Program-made: the position numbers and the translations under genes
Assembly (NCBI GenBank): GCA_033344915.1
Contig: JAWPML010000001.1
Location: 906,369 to 970,368 of the forward strand
Length of the DNA stretch: 64,000 nt
Direction of reading: 5' to 3'
DNA from: Acidimicrobiales bacterium
GTDB lineage: Bacteria; Actinomycetota; Acidimicrobiia; Acidimicrobiales; Aldehydirespiratoraceae
Notes under the pieces: model-generated
What the model saw: the letters and a program-made list of their open reading frames with translations, nothing else
Database searches by the model: none
Told to the model about the DNA's origin: nothing
Shown here: positions 45,657 to 53,028 of the stretch, piece after piece
Layout: each line of letters begins with the position of its first letter
How positions within the stretch are numbered: position 1 is the stretch's first letter

Positions 45657-47903
45657 TCATTCGGGCGTGCGTTCGGTGATCGTGCCGTCCGCGGTGCGGA
45701 CCGCGACACGGATCTCGTTGCCCTGCTCGGCCAGCGCGTCGGCCGGGAGGAGGACCACGAAGTTGTCGGCGGTGTCGCCGCGCCGATACAGCGGCGAGAC
45801 CCCCACGATCCGGTCGTCGACGGCGACGAGCACCGTGGCGTCGTCGGGTGCGCCCGGCGCGATGCCGGCGACCTCCGCGAACCAGAGCGCCGTTCCCGGG
45901 TCGCGGAGGCGGTCGAGTTCGGCGACGACGGCGCGGCCGTCCGCGGGACCGAAGTGGTCGGCGGGGTCGGCACCGAGCAGCTCGGCGCCGGGAAGGCCGA
46001 CGTAGAGCGCGTCGATGCGGTCGTCCTCGGCGGTGACCGGATCGAAACGGCCCTCGAGGATGCGGGCGAACGCCTCGTCGCCGTCGAACTCCCGCTCACC
46101 GAGGAACGTGTAATCGAAGGCGTCGGTGTAGTCGTAGATGTACTTGGCGGTGCCTCTCGCCGCGATCTCCGGGGAACCGACCGGGTGGCCGTCGGCCTCC
46201 CAGGGCAGCTCCAGGCCGAGCATCCGGGCGATGGTCGGCGTGACATCCGTGATGTTGACGTTCTGGTCGTCGATGGCGCCGTCGAGTTGACCCGGTGCCT
46301 TGATCAGCAGCGGCGCGAGCGCGATGGAGGCCACGTTGTCGTCGGTGAGGGAGCGACTGGACTGGCCGGCCCGAAACGACGCCCCGTGGTCGCTGACCAC
46401 CACGATCACCGACTCGTCGTAGAGATCGATCTCTTGGAGGCGGGCCAGCACGGCGCCGAGGAGCCGGTCGGCGTACTCCGCCTGGAGCAGGTGGCGCTGG
46501 CGGAACACGCGGACCGGCCACTCGTGTCCGGAGTCGTCGGCGTAGTCGGTGCGGCCGGCGGGGAACGCGTAGGGCGTGCCGTCCTCGCGCAGGGTCCACG
46601 GCTGGTGGGGCAGGATCAGATGCAGGTAGCCGAAGACGGGGTCGTCGGTGGGTTGGAGGGCATCGAGGAAGAGCTGGTGGCGGCCGGGCTGGCGGTTGAC
46701 CTGCGTTGCGAAGAACCGTTCGTAGCGACGCTCCTCCTCGGTGAGGCCGTCGTCGACCCGGTCCGGGGGCACCGTGCTTGACGGGACCGAGGTGGTCGTG
46801 GACGAGGGAGGCGTCTCCGGCGCGGCCGGCGTCAGGTCCTCCGTGAAGTCGTCGAACGTCTCCGCCGGTTCGCCGGGGGCAGGGCGCACCCGCTCGATCC
46901 AGGTGTCCCACGTCGTCGAGAGCAGGTCGCCCCACCGTGGGCCCGTGTCCACGCGGGGCTGATCCGGACGCGGGGTCGTGGTGGTCGTAGGCGTGCCGTC
47001 ACGCCCGCTCTCATCCAGCCCCGGGGGCGACGGCGGCTGCGGGTCACCGAGGCACGCCTCGAAGCCGCACATGCGGGTCAGCACCTCGGACACGACGAGC
47101 TGGTGGCTGCCCGCGAGCAGGCTGAACAGGTTGTCCGGGTGGTCCTGCCAGGTCGCGTCGCCGTAGGGGTTGCGGCCGTCGAGCAGCGCGGGCACGGCGC
47201 CCTGGGTGAACGGGTTCACCGTGGAGAACCGGCGGTACCAGGTGGCGTCGTCGGCGAACCCGGCCAGGTTCGGGAAGCGCACCGGGTCGATCTGCCCATC
47301 GGCGGTGAGGAGCGACTCGGTCGGCAGCTCGTCGAACACGAGCATGATCACCGACGGTTCGTCGAACTCGGGTCCGTCACCGCCCTCGGCCTCGTCGTCG
47401 GGCGTGAGGCGGACCGGCTCGAGTGCGACCGCCCCGGCGCTGCCGCTCGCCATCCAGTCCGCCGCGGGCGACGCGAAGGCGAAGAGGAACAGGAACAGGA
47501 GGTTCGCCGCGGCGAGGATCTGGATCCAGCTCCGCGCGCCCTCGAATCGCCGATACGCGGTCGCGGCGCCGATGCCGACGGCGGCGCCGATCAGCAGGTT
47601 GAGGGCGCCGGTGTCGGAGAGTTCGCGCGCGAGGAGGACACCGAAGAACACACCCAGGACGGCGATCGTCGCGAGATGGAGGCGATCGCCGATCGACTCG
47701 TCGACGCGGCGGACCGCTTCGCCGACCGACCAGAGCACGAGCGGCGGCACGACGACGAGGAGCACGGCGAAGAGCAGGATCGACCGGCCCTCGATCCGGT
47801 GCACACCGAACGTCGCCGCCGGCTCGTTGCCGAAGAGGTCGAGGATCGGCTGGGCGACGACCAGCGCGGTCAGGCCGGCAACGGCCAGGAATCGTCGGAG
47901 CAT
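45657..47903 (-). CDS. Membrane-anchored sulfatase/LtaS-like phosphatase-fold enzyme
   Basis: 748 residues. Five transmembrane helices in the first 160 residues resemble an LtaS-type anchor. The extracytoplasmic domain has 'PSVIMLVFDELPTESLL', a candidate Thr nucleophile in 'TVNPFTQGAVPALLDGRNPY', 'YLHLILPHQPW' and 'VIVVVSDHGASF', matching the alkaline-phosphatase superfamily metal site. A Pro/Thr linker (about 305-395) is inserted in the domain. It may transfer or hydrolyse phospho- or sulfo-ester groups on surface polymers. It follows a small gene and an arylsulfotransferase-like gene on the same strand. Confidence 0.82.
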   Translation of the reverse strand: MLRRFLAVAGLTALVVAQPILDLFGNEPAATFGVHRIEGRSILLFAVLLVVVPPLVLWSVGEAVRRVDESIGDRLHLATIAVLGVFFGVLLARELSDTGALNLLIGAAVGIGAATAYRRFEGARSWIQILAAANLLFLFLFAFASPAADWMASGSAGAVALEPVRLTPDDEAEGGDGPEFDEPSVIMLVFDELPTESLLTADGQIDPVRFPNLAGFADDATWYRRFSTVNPFTQGAVPALLDGRNPYGDATWQDHPDNLFSLLAGSHQLVVSEVLTRMCGFEACLGDPQPPSPPGLDESGRDGTPTTTTTPRPDQPRVDTGPRWGDLLSTTWDTWIERVRPAPGEPAETFDDFTEDLTPAAPETPPSSTTTSVPSSTVPPDRVDDGLTEEERRYERFFATQVNRQPGRHQLFLDALQPTDDPVFGYLHLILPHQPWTLREDGTPYAFPAGRTDYADDSGHEWPVRVFRQRHLLQAEYADRLLGAVLARLQEIDLYDESVIVVVSDHGASFRAGQSSRSLTDDNVASIALAPLLIKAPGQLDGAIDDQNVNITDVTPTIARMLGLELPWEADGHPVGSPEIAARGTAKYIYDYTDAFDYTFLGEREFDGDEAFARILEGRFDPVTAEDDRIDALYVGLPGAELLGADPADHFGPADGRAVVAELDRLRDPGTALWFAEVAGIAPGAPDDATVLVAVDDRIVGVSPLYRRGDTADNFVVLLPADALAEQGNEIRVAVRTADGTITERTPE

Positions 47904-47930
47904 CTGGGGCCGGATGCTACTGAGGTCCGC

Positions 47931-48332
47931 TCAGCCGTCGGCCGCGGCTCGCCCCAACAGGTCCTGCTTCCACGCCCGAAAGCGGGAGTGGCGTGCGCCC
48001 GACGGCCCGGTGCCGGTGCCGGTGCCGTCGGCGAAGAGCCGGAACTCGTGGTGCGTCGAGAGGTCGTCGTGGCGGACGGCGACGTAGCGGGCATCGGCGC
48101 GCCGGGCCGGGCCCGCCCGCCAGAGCAGCCAGGGGCCGATGCGGCGCTTGTAGGCGACGCGGACGCCGCCGAGGTCGTCGCCGGCACGGCGGACGGACGG
48201 CGGCGCCTCGACCCATGCCTCGGCGGAGATGTTGCGGTCGCGCGTGGGGGTCGCCGGGAGGTCCGCGGTGTGGATCGGCGTGTCGTCGAAGGGGCGTTCG
48301 TCGGCGGGGAGCGGTGTCACCCGTCGGCCCAC
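47931..48332 (-). CDS. Hypothetical protein between arylsulfotransferase-like and sulfatase genes
   Basis: 133 residues, basic and Arg-rich, without signal peptide or membrane helix: 'AYKRRIGPWLLWRAGPARRADARYVAVRHDDLSTHHEFRLFADGTG'. No known domain recognised. Its ATG overlaps the end of the upstream arylsulfotransferase-like gene by 16 nt, and 27 bp separate it from the sulfatase gene, so all three are likely one operon. Confidence 0.65.
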   Translation of the reverse strand: MGRRVTPLPADERPFDDTPIHTADLPATPTRDRNISAEAWVEAPPSVRRAGDDLGGVRVAYKRRIGPWLLWRAGPARRADARYVAVRHDDLSTHHEFRLFADGTGTGTGPSGARHSRFRAWKQDLLGRAAADG

Positions 48333-50035
48333 AACGCCCCGAAGTAGAGCGTCTCCCAGCGGTCGGCCCGGTACATCGAGACGGATTCCTCGGCGTCGCC
48401 GAGGCTCAGCTGCCAGACGATGTCGCCGCCCTCGTCACCACCGTTCTCGGCATCGGGGACGATCTCGACCACGTGCACGTGGCTGTTGAGGAAGTTGTTC
48501 GGATCGACGGCTGCGCCCCCGTGGGTGACGAGGATGTTCCCGTTGGCGAGCTCGTCGGCGTCGCTGATGAACGGCGCGTACAGCAGCTCGTCGGTGACGG
48601 GATCGATCATCCGGTGGTCCCACACCTGGGTTGCCGTCCACTCCGACGGGTCGTCGCTGCTGTCGTCGACGCGGACGCGGACCGCCCGGCTGTAGTTCGG
48701 GTCCGTGCCGCCGGCGGACAGGGTGCCGGGCCGGAAGTTGCCGTTGTCGTAGAAGAGGATGTCGCCGTTGCTCACGGTCTTCACCCCGTGCGTGTGATGG
48801 AACGATTCCCCGTCGTACGGCATCGTGGCGTCGTTGCCCAGGATCCAGCGAACGCCGGTCTGCGGGCCGGTCTCGTCCGTCATCGCCAAGGCGACGATCT
48901 GGTCGGTGTGGCGGGAGGAGACGAGGATCGCGTCGCGTTCGGCGTCGAACCACATGGCGTTGGCGTGGCTCCAGTCGCGACGTGTCGGGGTGACGCTGAG
49001 GCCCTGGACGTTGCACAGGAACTCACCGGGGTGATCGTCGAAGCTGAGGATGTCGTAGAGGTCCCAGGTGCGCAGAACGGTGCCGTCGGGCTCCACGTGC
49101 ATGATCACATCGGAGAAGATGTTCCACTCCTCGTCGTCGCCGGGACACAGTTCGGCCCGGCGTTCGGCCGGCACCGGGTGTTCGGTCGTCGAGAGCCCGA
49201 GCAGCGTGCCGTCGGCCATCGGCACGAGGTCGTGATGGACGGCGCCGAGGTCGACCCAGTCGGCGTAGTACGGGAAGTACTCGACGCCGGCATCATCGGA
49301 GGAGGGTTCGTCGGCCCCGGTCGGGTCCGGGTAGTACTCCGCGATTCGGCGGCTCGTGATGTCGTTGACGCTGAAGGCGAAGGGGTCGTGCTGGAACGCC
49401 ACCCCACCGGCCGGTGTCCGCTGGGCAGCACCGGAGAAGGTGCCCGAGTTGTAGTACCAGACGTATTCGCCGTCCTCGTCCACGCCCACGATCGGGGCAC
49501 CGAGGCCGTCGAAGATCGACGAGACCGTGTTCAGCTCGAGGATCGTGATGCCCGGCGATGAACGTTCGGGGTCCGACACGATGTCGAGGACCGGCAACAT
49601 GTCGGGCAGCGGGCCGGTGGTGGCGCTCGCGGTCACGGTGGTCTCGTTGCCCGCGACGTCGGTCAGGGTGAGCGCGAGGACATAGTCGCGATCCGCCCGC
49701 ATGCCCACGAGCGGTAGGTCGTGGGTCGTCGCCGAGGCCGCGGTGACGGGCGTCGCGACCTCATGGTCGTCCGCGGTCGCGGTGATCTGCACGGTCACGG
49801 GCACCGTGCTCTCGATCGTCACCCGAGCCGCCAGCGGGCTCGTGTCGACGCTCTCGACGCCGACCGTCACCGTGATCGCGTCGTCGGGCGGCGTGGCATC
49901 GTCGCCCGACGCGGCGGTGGTGGTCGACGTGGTCGTGGATGTGGACGACGGTGGTTCGGTGGACGAGTCGTCGTCGGCACAGCTCGCGGCGACGAGCGCG
50001 GCGGCGAGGAGGACGGCGGAAAGGCGGCGGAGCAT
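48317..50035 (-). CDS. Arylsulfotransferase (ASST)-like lipoprotein
   Basis: 572 residues. A lipoprotein signal ends in LVAASC (Cys19), followed by a Ser/Thr/Asp linker, a fibronectin-III-like beta domain (about 55-140) and a six-blade beta-propeller: 'GAPIVGVDEDGEYVWYYN', 'AVHHDLVPMADGTLLGL', 'DWSHANAMWFDAERDAILVSSRHTDQIVAL', 'HHTHGVKTVSNGDILFYDNGN', 'NGNILVTHGG'. The conserved His residues of bacterial ASST (in HHD, SHAN, THG) are present. It may transfer aryl sulfate groups outside the cell, and it lies with a sulfatase-like gene. Confidence 0.82.
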   Translation of the reverse strand: MLRRLSAVLLAAALVAASCADDDSSTEPPSSTSTTTSTTTAASGDDATPPDDAITVTVGVESVDTSPLAARVTIESTVPVTVQITATADDHEVATPVTAASATTHDLPLVGMRADRDYVLALTLTDVAGNETTVTASATTGPLPDMLPVLDIVSDPERSSPGITILELNTVSSIFDGLGAPIVGVDEDGEYVWYYNSGTFSGAAQRTPAGGVAFQHDPFAFSVNDITSRRIAEYYPDPTGADEPSSDDAGVEYFPYYADWVDLGAVHHDLVPMADGTLLGLSTTEHPVPAERRAELCPGDDEEWNIFSDVIMHVEPDGTVLRTWDLYDILSFDDHPGEFLCNVQGLSVTPTRRDWSHANAMWFDAERDAILVSSRHTDQIVALAMTDETGPQTGVRWILGNDATMPYDGESFHHTHGVKTVSNGDILFYDNGNFRPGTLSAGGTDPNYSRAVRVRVDDSSDDPSEWTATQVWDHRMIDPVTDELLYAPFISDADELANGNILVTHGGAAVDPNNFLNSHVHVVEIVPDAENGGDEGGDIVWQLSLGDAEESVSMYRADRWETLYFGALWADG

Positions 50036-50045
50036 GCCCGACGTT

Positions 50046-50459
50046 CTAGCGCGCCAGCGGCGCGACGAGGTCGAATCCGAGCGCGGATGCGGCCGGGATC
50101 TGATGACGATCGAGGGTGAGGTAGCGCACCGGCCGGGGAAGTCGGTCGGCGGCGGCGAGGTGAATCGCGTCGACGGTCCGGAGTCCGAACTGCGATCCGA
50201 GCTCCGTCGCCCGGGCGATGCATCGGTCGTCGACGGGCACCGTGACGAACGCGTCGAGGTCGGCGCGCGCCGCCGCGCGCAGGTCGTTCGAGAGCACCTC
50301 GGCGCCGGCGATGCGGTGCAGCGCGAGCATCAACTCCGTGCGGGCGAGGTCGCTCGCACACCAGGTGTCCTCGGCCGCCATCGTGGTGTTCACCAGGGCG
50401 CGGTCGGGGCCGGGCACGTAGCGGGCGATGAGCGCCGACGGATCGATGGCGAGCGTCAT
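50046..50459 (-). CDS. PIN-domain toxin, VapC-like
   Basis: 137 residues. PIN acidic residues are visible: Asp6 in 'LAIDPSALIARYV', Glu in 'LARTELMLALHR', Asp in 'LRTVDAIHLAAA' and Asp in 'RYLTLDRHQI'. Such proteins cleave RNA and are held inactive by the paired antitoxin. The ATG overlaps the antitoxin stop (ATGA). The arylsulfotransferase-like gene starts 11 bp downstream. Confidence 0.85.
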   Translation of the reverse strand: MTLAIDPSALIARYVPGPDRALVNTTMAAEDTWCASDLARTELMLALHRIAGAEVLSNDLRAAARADLDAFVTVPVDDRCIARATELGSQFGLRTVDAIHLAAADRLPRPVRYLTLDRHQIPAASALGFDLVAPLAR

Positions 50460-50737
50460 CCCGCCTCGCCCCGGAGTTCGGCGATCACGGCGGGGAGACG
50501 CACGTCCACCGGCACGGCGAAGGGTTCGGGCGGCCCGGGGCGGTCGGTACGGCCCGGGAGGCGCACGAGACCCGCCGCCGCGAGGTCGTCGAGCGTCGGT
50601 TCGCCGGCCGGCTCCAAGGGCCCGAGTTGGGCGACGGGGACCCCGTCGACCGTGATGATCAGCCGTTCGCCGCTCCCGGCCCGCCGCACGACGGCCGCGA
50701 CCTGGTTGCGGAGTTCCCGCACACCCACTCGATCCAT
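50456..50737 (-). CDS. Phd/YefM-like antitoxin of the PIN toxin
   Basis: 93 residues. 'MDRVGVRELRNQVAAVVRRAGSGERLIITVDGVPVAQLGPL' is a Phd/YefM-family DNA-binding domain, and the C-terminal Pro-rich part would neutralise the toxin. The ATG at 50737 lies 7 nt after TACGAT on the reverse strand, so I prefer it over longer in-frame readings. A palindromic operator lies just upstream. Confidence 0.85.
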   Translation of the reverse strand: MDRVGVRELRNQVAAVVRRAGSGERLIITVDGVPVAQLGPLEPAGEPTLDDLAAAGLVRLPGRTDRPGPPEPFAVPVDVRLPAVIAELRGEAG

Positions 50738-50755
50738 CTCGCCGATCGTAGCAGG

Positions 50756-50776
50756 ACGTGTAGCACACGTGTACAC
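50756..50776. promoter_or_regulatory. Candidate operator of the toxin-antitoxin pair
   Basis: ACGTGT-AGC-ACACGT is a perfect inverted repeat, overlapped by ACACGTGT and by GTGTA-N9-TACAC. It lies 19 nt upstream of the antitoxin start, at the expected autoregulatory position. Confidence 0.55.
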
Positions 50777-50820
50777 ATCCCGAATTGGACGATCGCCACG
50801 ATCTCGGTAGGTTCTCGGCC

Positions 50821-51936
50821 ATGAACTTTGCATTCTCCGAAGAGCAGGAGCAGCTGCGGGAATTCGTTCGCAGCTTCCTCGAAGACAAGTCCGCTGAAGA
50901 CGCCGTGCGCGAGCAGATGGACACCGAGCAGGGCTACGACGAAGCCGTCTGGAACCAGATGGCCGAGCAGATGGGCCTTCAGGCGCTGGCGATCCCCGAG
51001 GAGTTCGGCGGTCAGGGCTTCGGCTTCGTCGAGCAGGTCGTGGTGCTCGAGGAGATGGGCCGTGCCCTTCTCTGTGCCCCGTACTTCTCGAGCTGTGTGC
51101 TCGCCGCGAACGCGATCCTGCACTCCGGCGACGACGACGCGAAGAAGAACATCCTCCCGGGCATCGCGTCCGGTGAGACCCGCGCCGCGCTCGCCTTCAC
51201 CGAGGAGAGCGGCCGCTGGGACGAGGGTGGCATCACCCTCCAGGCTTCCGGTGGCGGTGACTCCTGGACCCTCGACGGCACGAAGATGTACGTGCTCGAC
51301 GGCCACACCGCGAACCTGATCATCGTGGCCGCCCGTACCGACGCCGGCGTGTCGCTCTTCAGCGTCGACGCCGATGCCGACGGCCTGACCCGCACCGCCC
51401 TGTCCACCATGGATCAGACCCGCAAGCAGGCGAAGCTGGAGTTCTCCGGTGTCTCGGCCTCGCTCATCGGTGACGACGGTGCCGGCTGGTCGACCATGGA
51501 GACCGTGCTCGACCTCGCGGCCGTGGCCCTCGCGGCCGAGCAGGTCGGCGGCGCCCAGATGTGCCTCGACATGTCGGTCGAGTACGCGAAGGTGCGCGTC
51601 CAGTTCGGGCGCCCGATCGGCTCGTTCCAGGCCATCAAGCACAAGTGCGCCGACATGCTGCTCGAGGTCGAGTCGGCCAAGTCCGCCGCCTACTACGCGG
51701 GCTGGTGTGCCGCCGAGATGAACGACGAGCTGCCCCAGGTGGCCTCGCTCGCCAAGAGCTACTGCTCGGAGGCGTACTTCCACGCCGCGGCGGAGAACAT
51801 CCAGATCCACGGTGGCATCGGCTTCACCTGGGAGCACCCGGCCCACCTGTACTTCAAGCGGGCCAAGAGCTCCGAGCTGCTGTTCGGCGATCCCACCTAC
51901 CACCGCGAGCTCCTCGCCCAGCGCATCGGCATCTGA
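50821..51936 (+). CDS. Acyl-CoA dehydrogenase
   Basis: 371 residues. 'MNFAFSEEQEQLREFVRSFLEDKS' is the N-terminal helical domain, 'ALAFTEESGRWD' begins the flavin/substrate middle domain, and 'YAKVRVQFGRPIGSFQAIKHKCADMLLEVESAKSAAYYA' with 'IQIHGGIGFTWEHPAHLYFKRAKSSELLFGD' is the C-terminal domain with the FAD-binding region. It oxidises an acyl-CoA, possibly of a branched or steroid-like substrate. TAGGTT is 7 nt before the ATG. A large inverted repeat follows. Confidence 0.92.
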   Translation: MNFAFSEEQEQLREFVRSFLEDKSAEDAVREQMDTEQGYDEAVWNQMAEQMGLQALAIPEEFGGQGFGFVEQVVVLEEMGRALLCAPYFSSCVLAANAILHSGDDDAKKNILPGIASGETRAALAFTEESGRWDEGGITLQASGGGDSWTLDGTKMYVLDGHTANLIIVAARTDAGVSLFSVDADADGLTRTALSTMDQTRKQAKLEFSGVSASLIGDDGAGWSTMETVLDLAAVALAAEQVGGAQMCLDMSVEYAKVRVQFGRPIGSFQAIKHKCADMLLEVESAKSAAYYAGWCAAEMNDELPQVASLAKSYCSEAYFHAAAENIQIHGGIGFTWEHPAHLYFKRAKSSELLFGDPTYHRELLAQRIGI

Positions 51937-51968
51937 CTTCCCCACGAGGAATCTTCCCCACGAGGAAT
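51937..51968 (+). repeat. Tandem 16-nt direct repeat
   Basis: CTTCCCCACGAGGAAT occurs twice head to tail (51937-51952 and 51953-51968) immediately after the acyl-CoA dehydrogenase stop codon and partly overlaps the following inverted repeat. Confidence 0.75.
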
Positions 51969-52038
51969 CTCTGGTCACGAAAGGGTCGCTTCGGCGGCCC
52001 TTTCGTCGCGTTTTGCGACCCTTTCGTGACCAGAGATT
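51966..52038. terminator. 24-bp perfect inverted repeat with 25-nt loop
   Basis: The arms at 51966-51989 and 52015-52038 (starting AATCTCTGGTCACGAAAG) are exact complements over 24 bp. A nested alternative pairs CGAAAGGG (51978) with CCCTTTCG (51998). The loop ends with TTTT (52011-52014). It could be a strong terminator of the dehydrogenase transcript, or the footprint of a REP-like or mobile element; the arms are far longer than normal terminators. Confidence 0.7.
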
Positions 52039-52081
52039 GCGGTGGGAGGGGGGAGGCGAAACGGGCGCATAGGGTTGGGGG

Positions 52082-52519
52082 ATGACACTCGTCGTGTTCG
52101 TCGTCGGTGCGGTCGTCGTGGTCGCCATCGCGTTCATCGCGATCGGTCGGGTGGTCGGCGACCTTGCGGTCGAACGTCCGCCGGCGGTCTACGACCTGCA
52201 CGACGCGGCCCACTGGATCGGCGATCGCCTGCCGGACGAGGTCACGGCCCGCCTCAGCTACGAGGACGTGGCGGAGGTGCTCGGGTGGCATCTCGACTGG
52301 TTCTCCGAGGTCGGCGCCGCGTCGCGCTACGGCGAGGAGCTCGCCACGGACGCCATTCGAACGGACGGCGCCGTCGCCCCGGACGAGGCGGCGGTCGACG
52401 CGGTCGTCGCCCGGTCGCTCGCCACGGGCGGGCCCGACGCCGTCGATGTCGTGTGCGTGCTCGACCTCCAGATGAAGTATCTCGTCGCCATCGGGGCGGT
52501 CGGCGAGCAAGCCGACTGA
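52082..52519 (+). CDS. Hypothetical protein with one N-terminal membrane helix
   Basis: 145 residues. One transmembrane helix (3-25, VVFVVGAVVVVAIAFIAIG), then a cytosolic domain with 'PPAVYDLHDAAHWIGDRLPDEVTARLSYEDVAEVLGWHLDWF' and 'VCVLDLQMKYLVAIGAVGE'. I do not recognise a named family. TAGGGT lies 6 nt before the ATG (leaderless). Confidence 0.7.
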   Translation: MTLVVFVVGAVVVVAIAFIAIGRVVGDLAVERPPAVYDLHDAAHWIGDRLPDEVTARLSYEDVAEVLGWHLDWFSEVGAASRYGEELATDAIRTDGAVAPDEAAVDAVVARSLATGGPDAVDVVCVLDLQMKYLVAIGAVGEQAD

Positions 52520-52567
52520 AACGGCTCCCACACCGTTCGCGAATGTGGTTCACTGGGTCCACCAAGG

Positions 52568-52577
52568 AAAGGAGGTG
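52568..52577 (+). promoter_or_regulatory. Ten-base Shine-Dalgarno (AAAGGAGGTG)
   Basis: This matches the anti-SD of 16S rRNA over ten bases, the strongest ribosome binding site in the window, and lies 8 nt upstream of a GTG that begins a 13-codon ORF. Confidence 0.7.
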
Positions 52578-52585
52578 GTCAGACA

Positions 52586-52627
52586 GTGAGTAGTAGATCT
52601 GTGACCTTGGAGGTGGCTGGCCGCTAG
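52586..52627 (+). CDS. 13-codon ORF in a small structured transcription unit
   Basis: GTG to TAG encodes MSSRSVTLEVAGR. A ten-base SD sits 8 nt upstream. The last codons (GGTGGCTGGC, 52612-52621) can pair with GCCAG-CT-CCACC (52659-52670), while CTTGG (52606) can pair with CCAAG (52655) in a competing fold, so translation could switch RNA structure. The peptide may be a leader peptide or a small protein; the region has no longer ORF. Function unknown. The unit is closed by a hairpin at 52774-52803. Confidence 0.55.
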   Translation: MSSRSVTLEVAGR

Positions 52628-52773
52628 CTACGGCCGCTGGACCACTGGCGCAAACCAAGCCAGCTCCACCCCTGGGACCCGTGGGACGGGACACGTCACG
52701 CCTGTCGGCGTGCGGATCGTGAGGTTCGTGCGCGACCACCCCCAGGATCCAGCAACTGTGTATCAACAGGGGT

Positions 52774-52812
52774 CGTCCCGGGGTCCGTCAGGGCCCCGGG
52801 ACGGCTCGTTTT
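52774..52812 (+). terminator. Rho-independent terminator of the small unit
   Basis: CGTCCCGGGG (52774-52783) and CCCCGGGACG (52794-52803) form a perfect 10-bp stem with a 10-nt loop, followed after 5 nt by TTTT (52809-52812). Confidence 0.65.
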
Positions 52813-52818
52813 CCCGGC

Positions 52819-52824
52819 TATATT
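52819..52824 (+). promoter_or_regulatory. -10 box (TATATT) of the gene at 52833
   Basis: TATATT ends 8 nt before the ATG at 52833 and directly follows the terminator, so the next gene has its own leaderless promoter. Confidence 0.5.
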
Positions 52825-52832
52825 CCGAGGTC

Positions 52833-53024
52833 ATGGAGCGACCCACCCGTTTCGAACACTTCCGGTTCCTCGGCGACAAGCGGACCCAGGTCGTCTACGA
52901 CGTCGACGACGTGACCGACGAGTCGGTCATCGAGGAGTTGGCCGGCGGCGCCCACGCCCAGACCTTCGGGCCGGATTCGCTCGCCGAGGCGCGCAACCGG
53001 GGCTACCGCCTCCGGAAGATCTGA
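52833..53024 (+). CDS. Small conserved-looking hypothetical protein
   Basis: 63 residues: 'RFEHFRFLGDKRTQVVYDVDDVTDESVIEELAGGAHAQTFGPDSLAEARNRGYRLRKI'-like composition with no signal or membrane helix. The alternating pattern suggests a small alpha/beta protein. Function unknown. Its ATG has a TATATT box 8 nt upstream. The next gene starts 4 bp after its stop. Confidence 0.7.
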   Translation: MERPTRFEHFRFLGDKRTQVVYDVDDVTDESVIEELAGGAHAQTFGPDSLAEARNRGYRLRKI

Positions 53025-53028
53025 CCGG

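Larger units (their letters stand above)
52520..52832 (+). ncRNA. Gene-free region: probable structured small RNA or leader with short ORF
   Basis: Between the genes ending at 52519 and starting at 52833 there is no long ORF. It holds a strong SD with a 13-codon ORF, two mutually exclusive stems after it, the repeated GGGAC motif around 52674-52690, and a terminator-like hairpin at 52774-52803. I see no tRNA, RNase P, tmRNA or SRP RNA signature. The 5' end of the transcript is not clear; no convincing -10 was found before 52568. Confidence 0.5.

Noticed and set aside
51937-51968. Start of a CRISPR array
   Set aside because: The two 16-nt copies are directly adjacent with no spacer, and there is no third copy or cas gene.
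52700-52745. tRNA-like T arm around GAGGTTCGTGC
   Set aside because: No matching acceptor or anticodon stem could be built around it.
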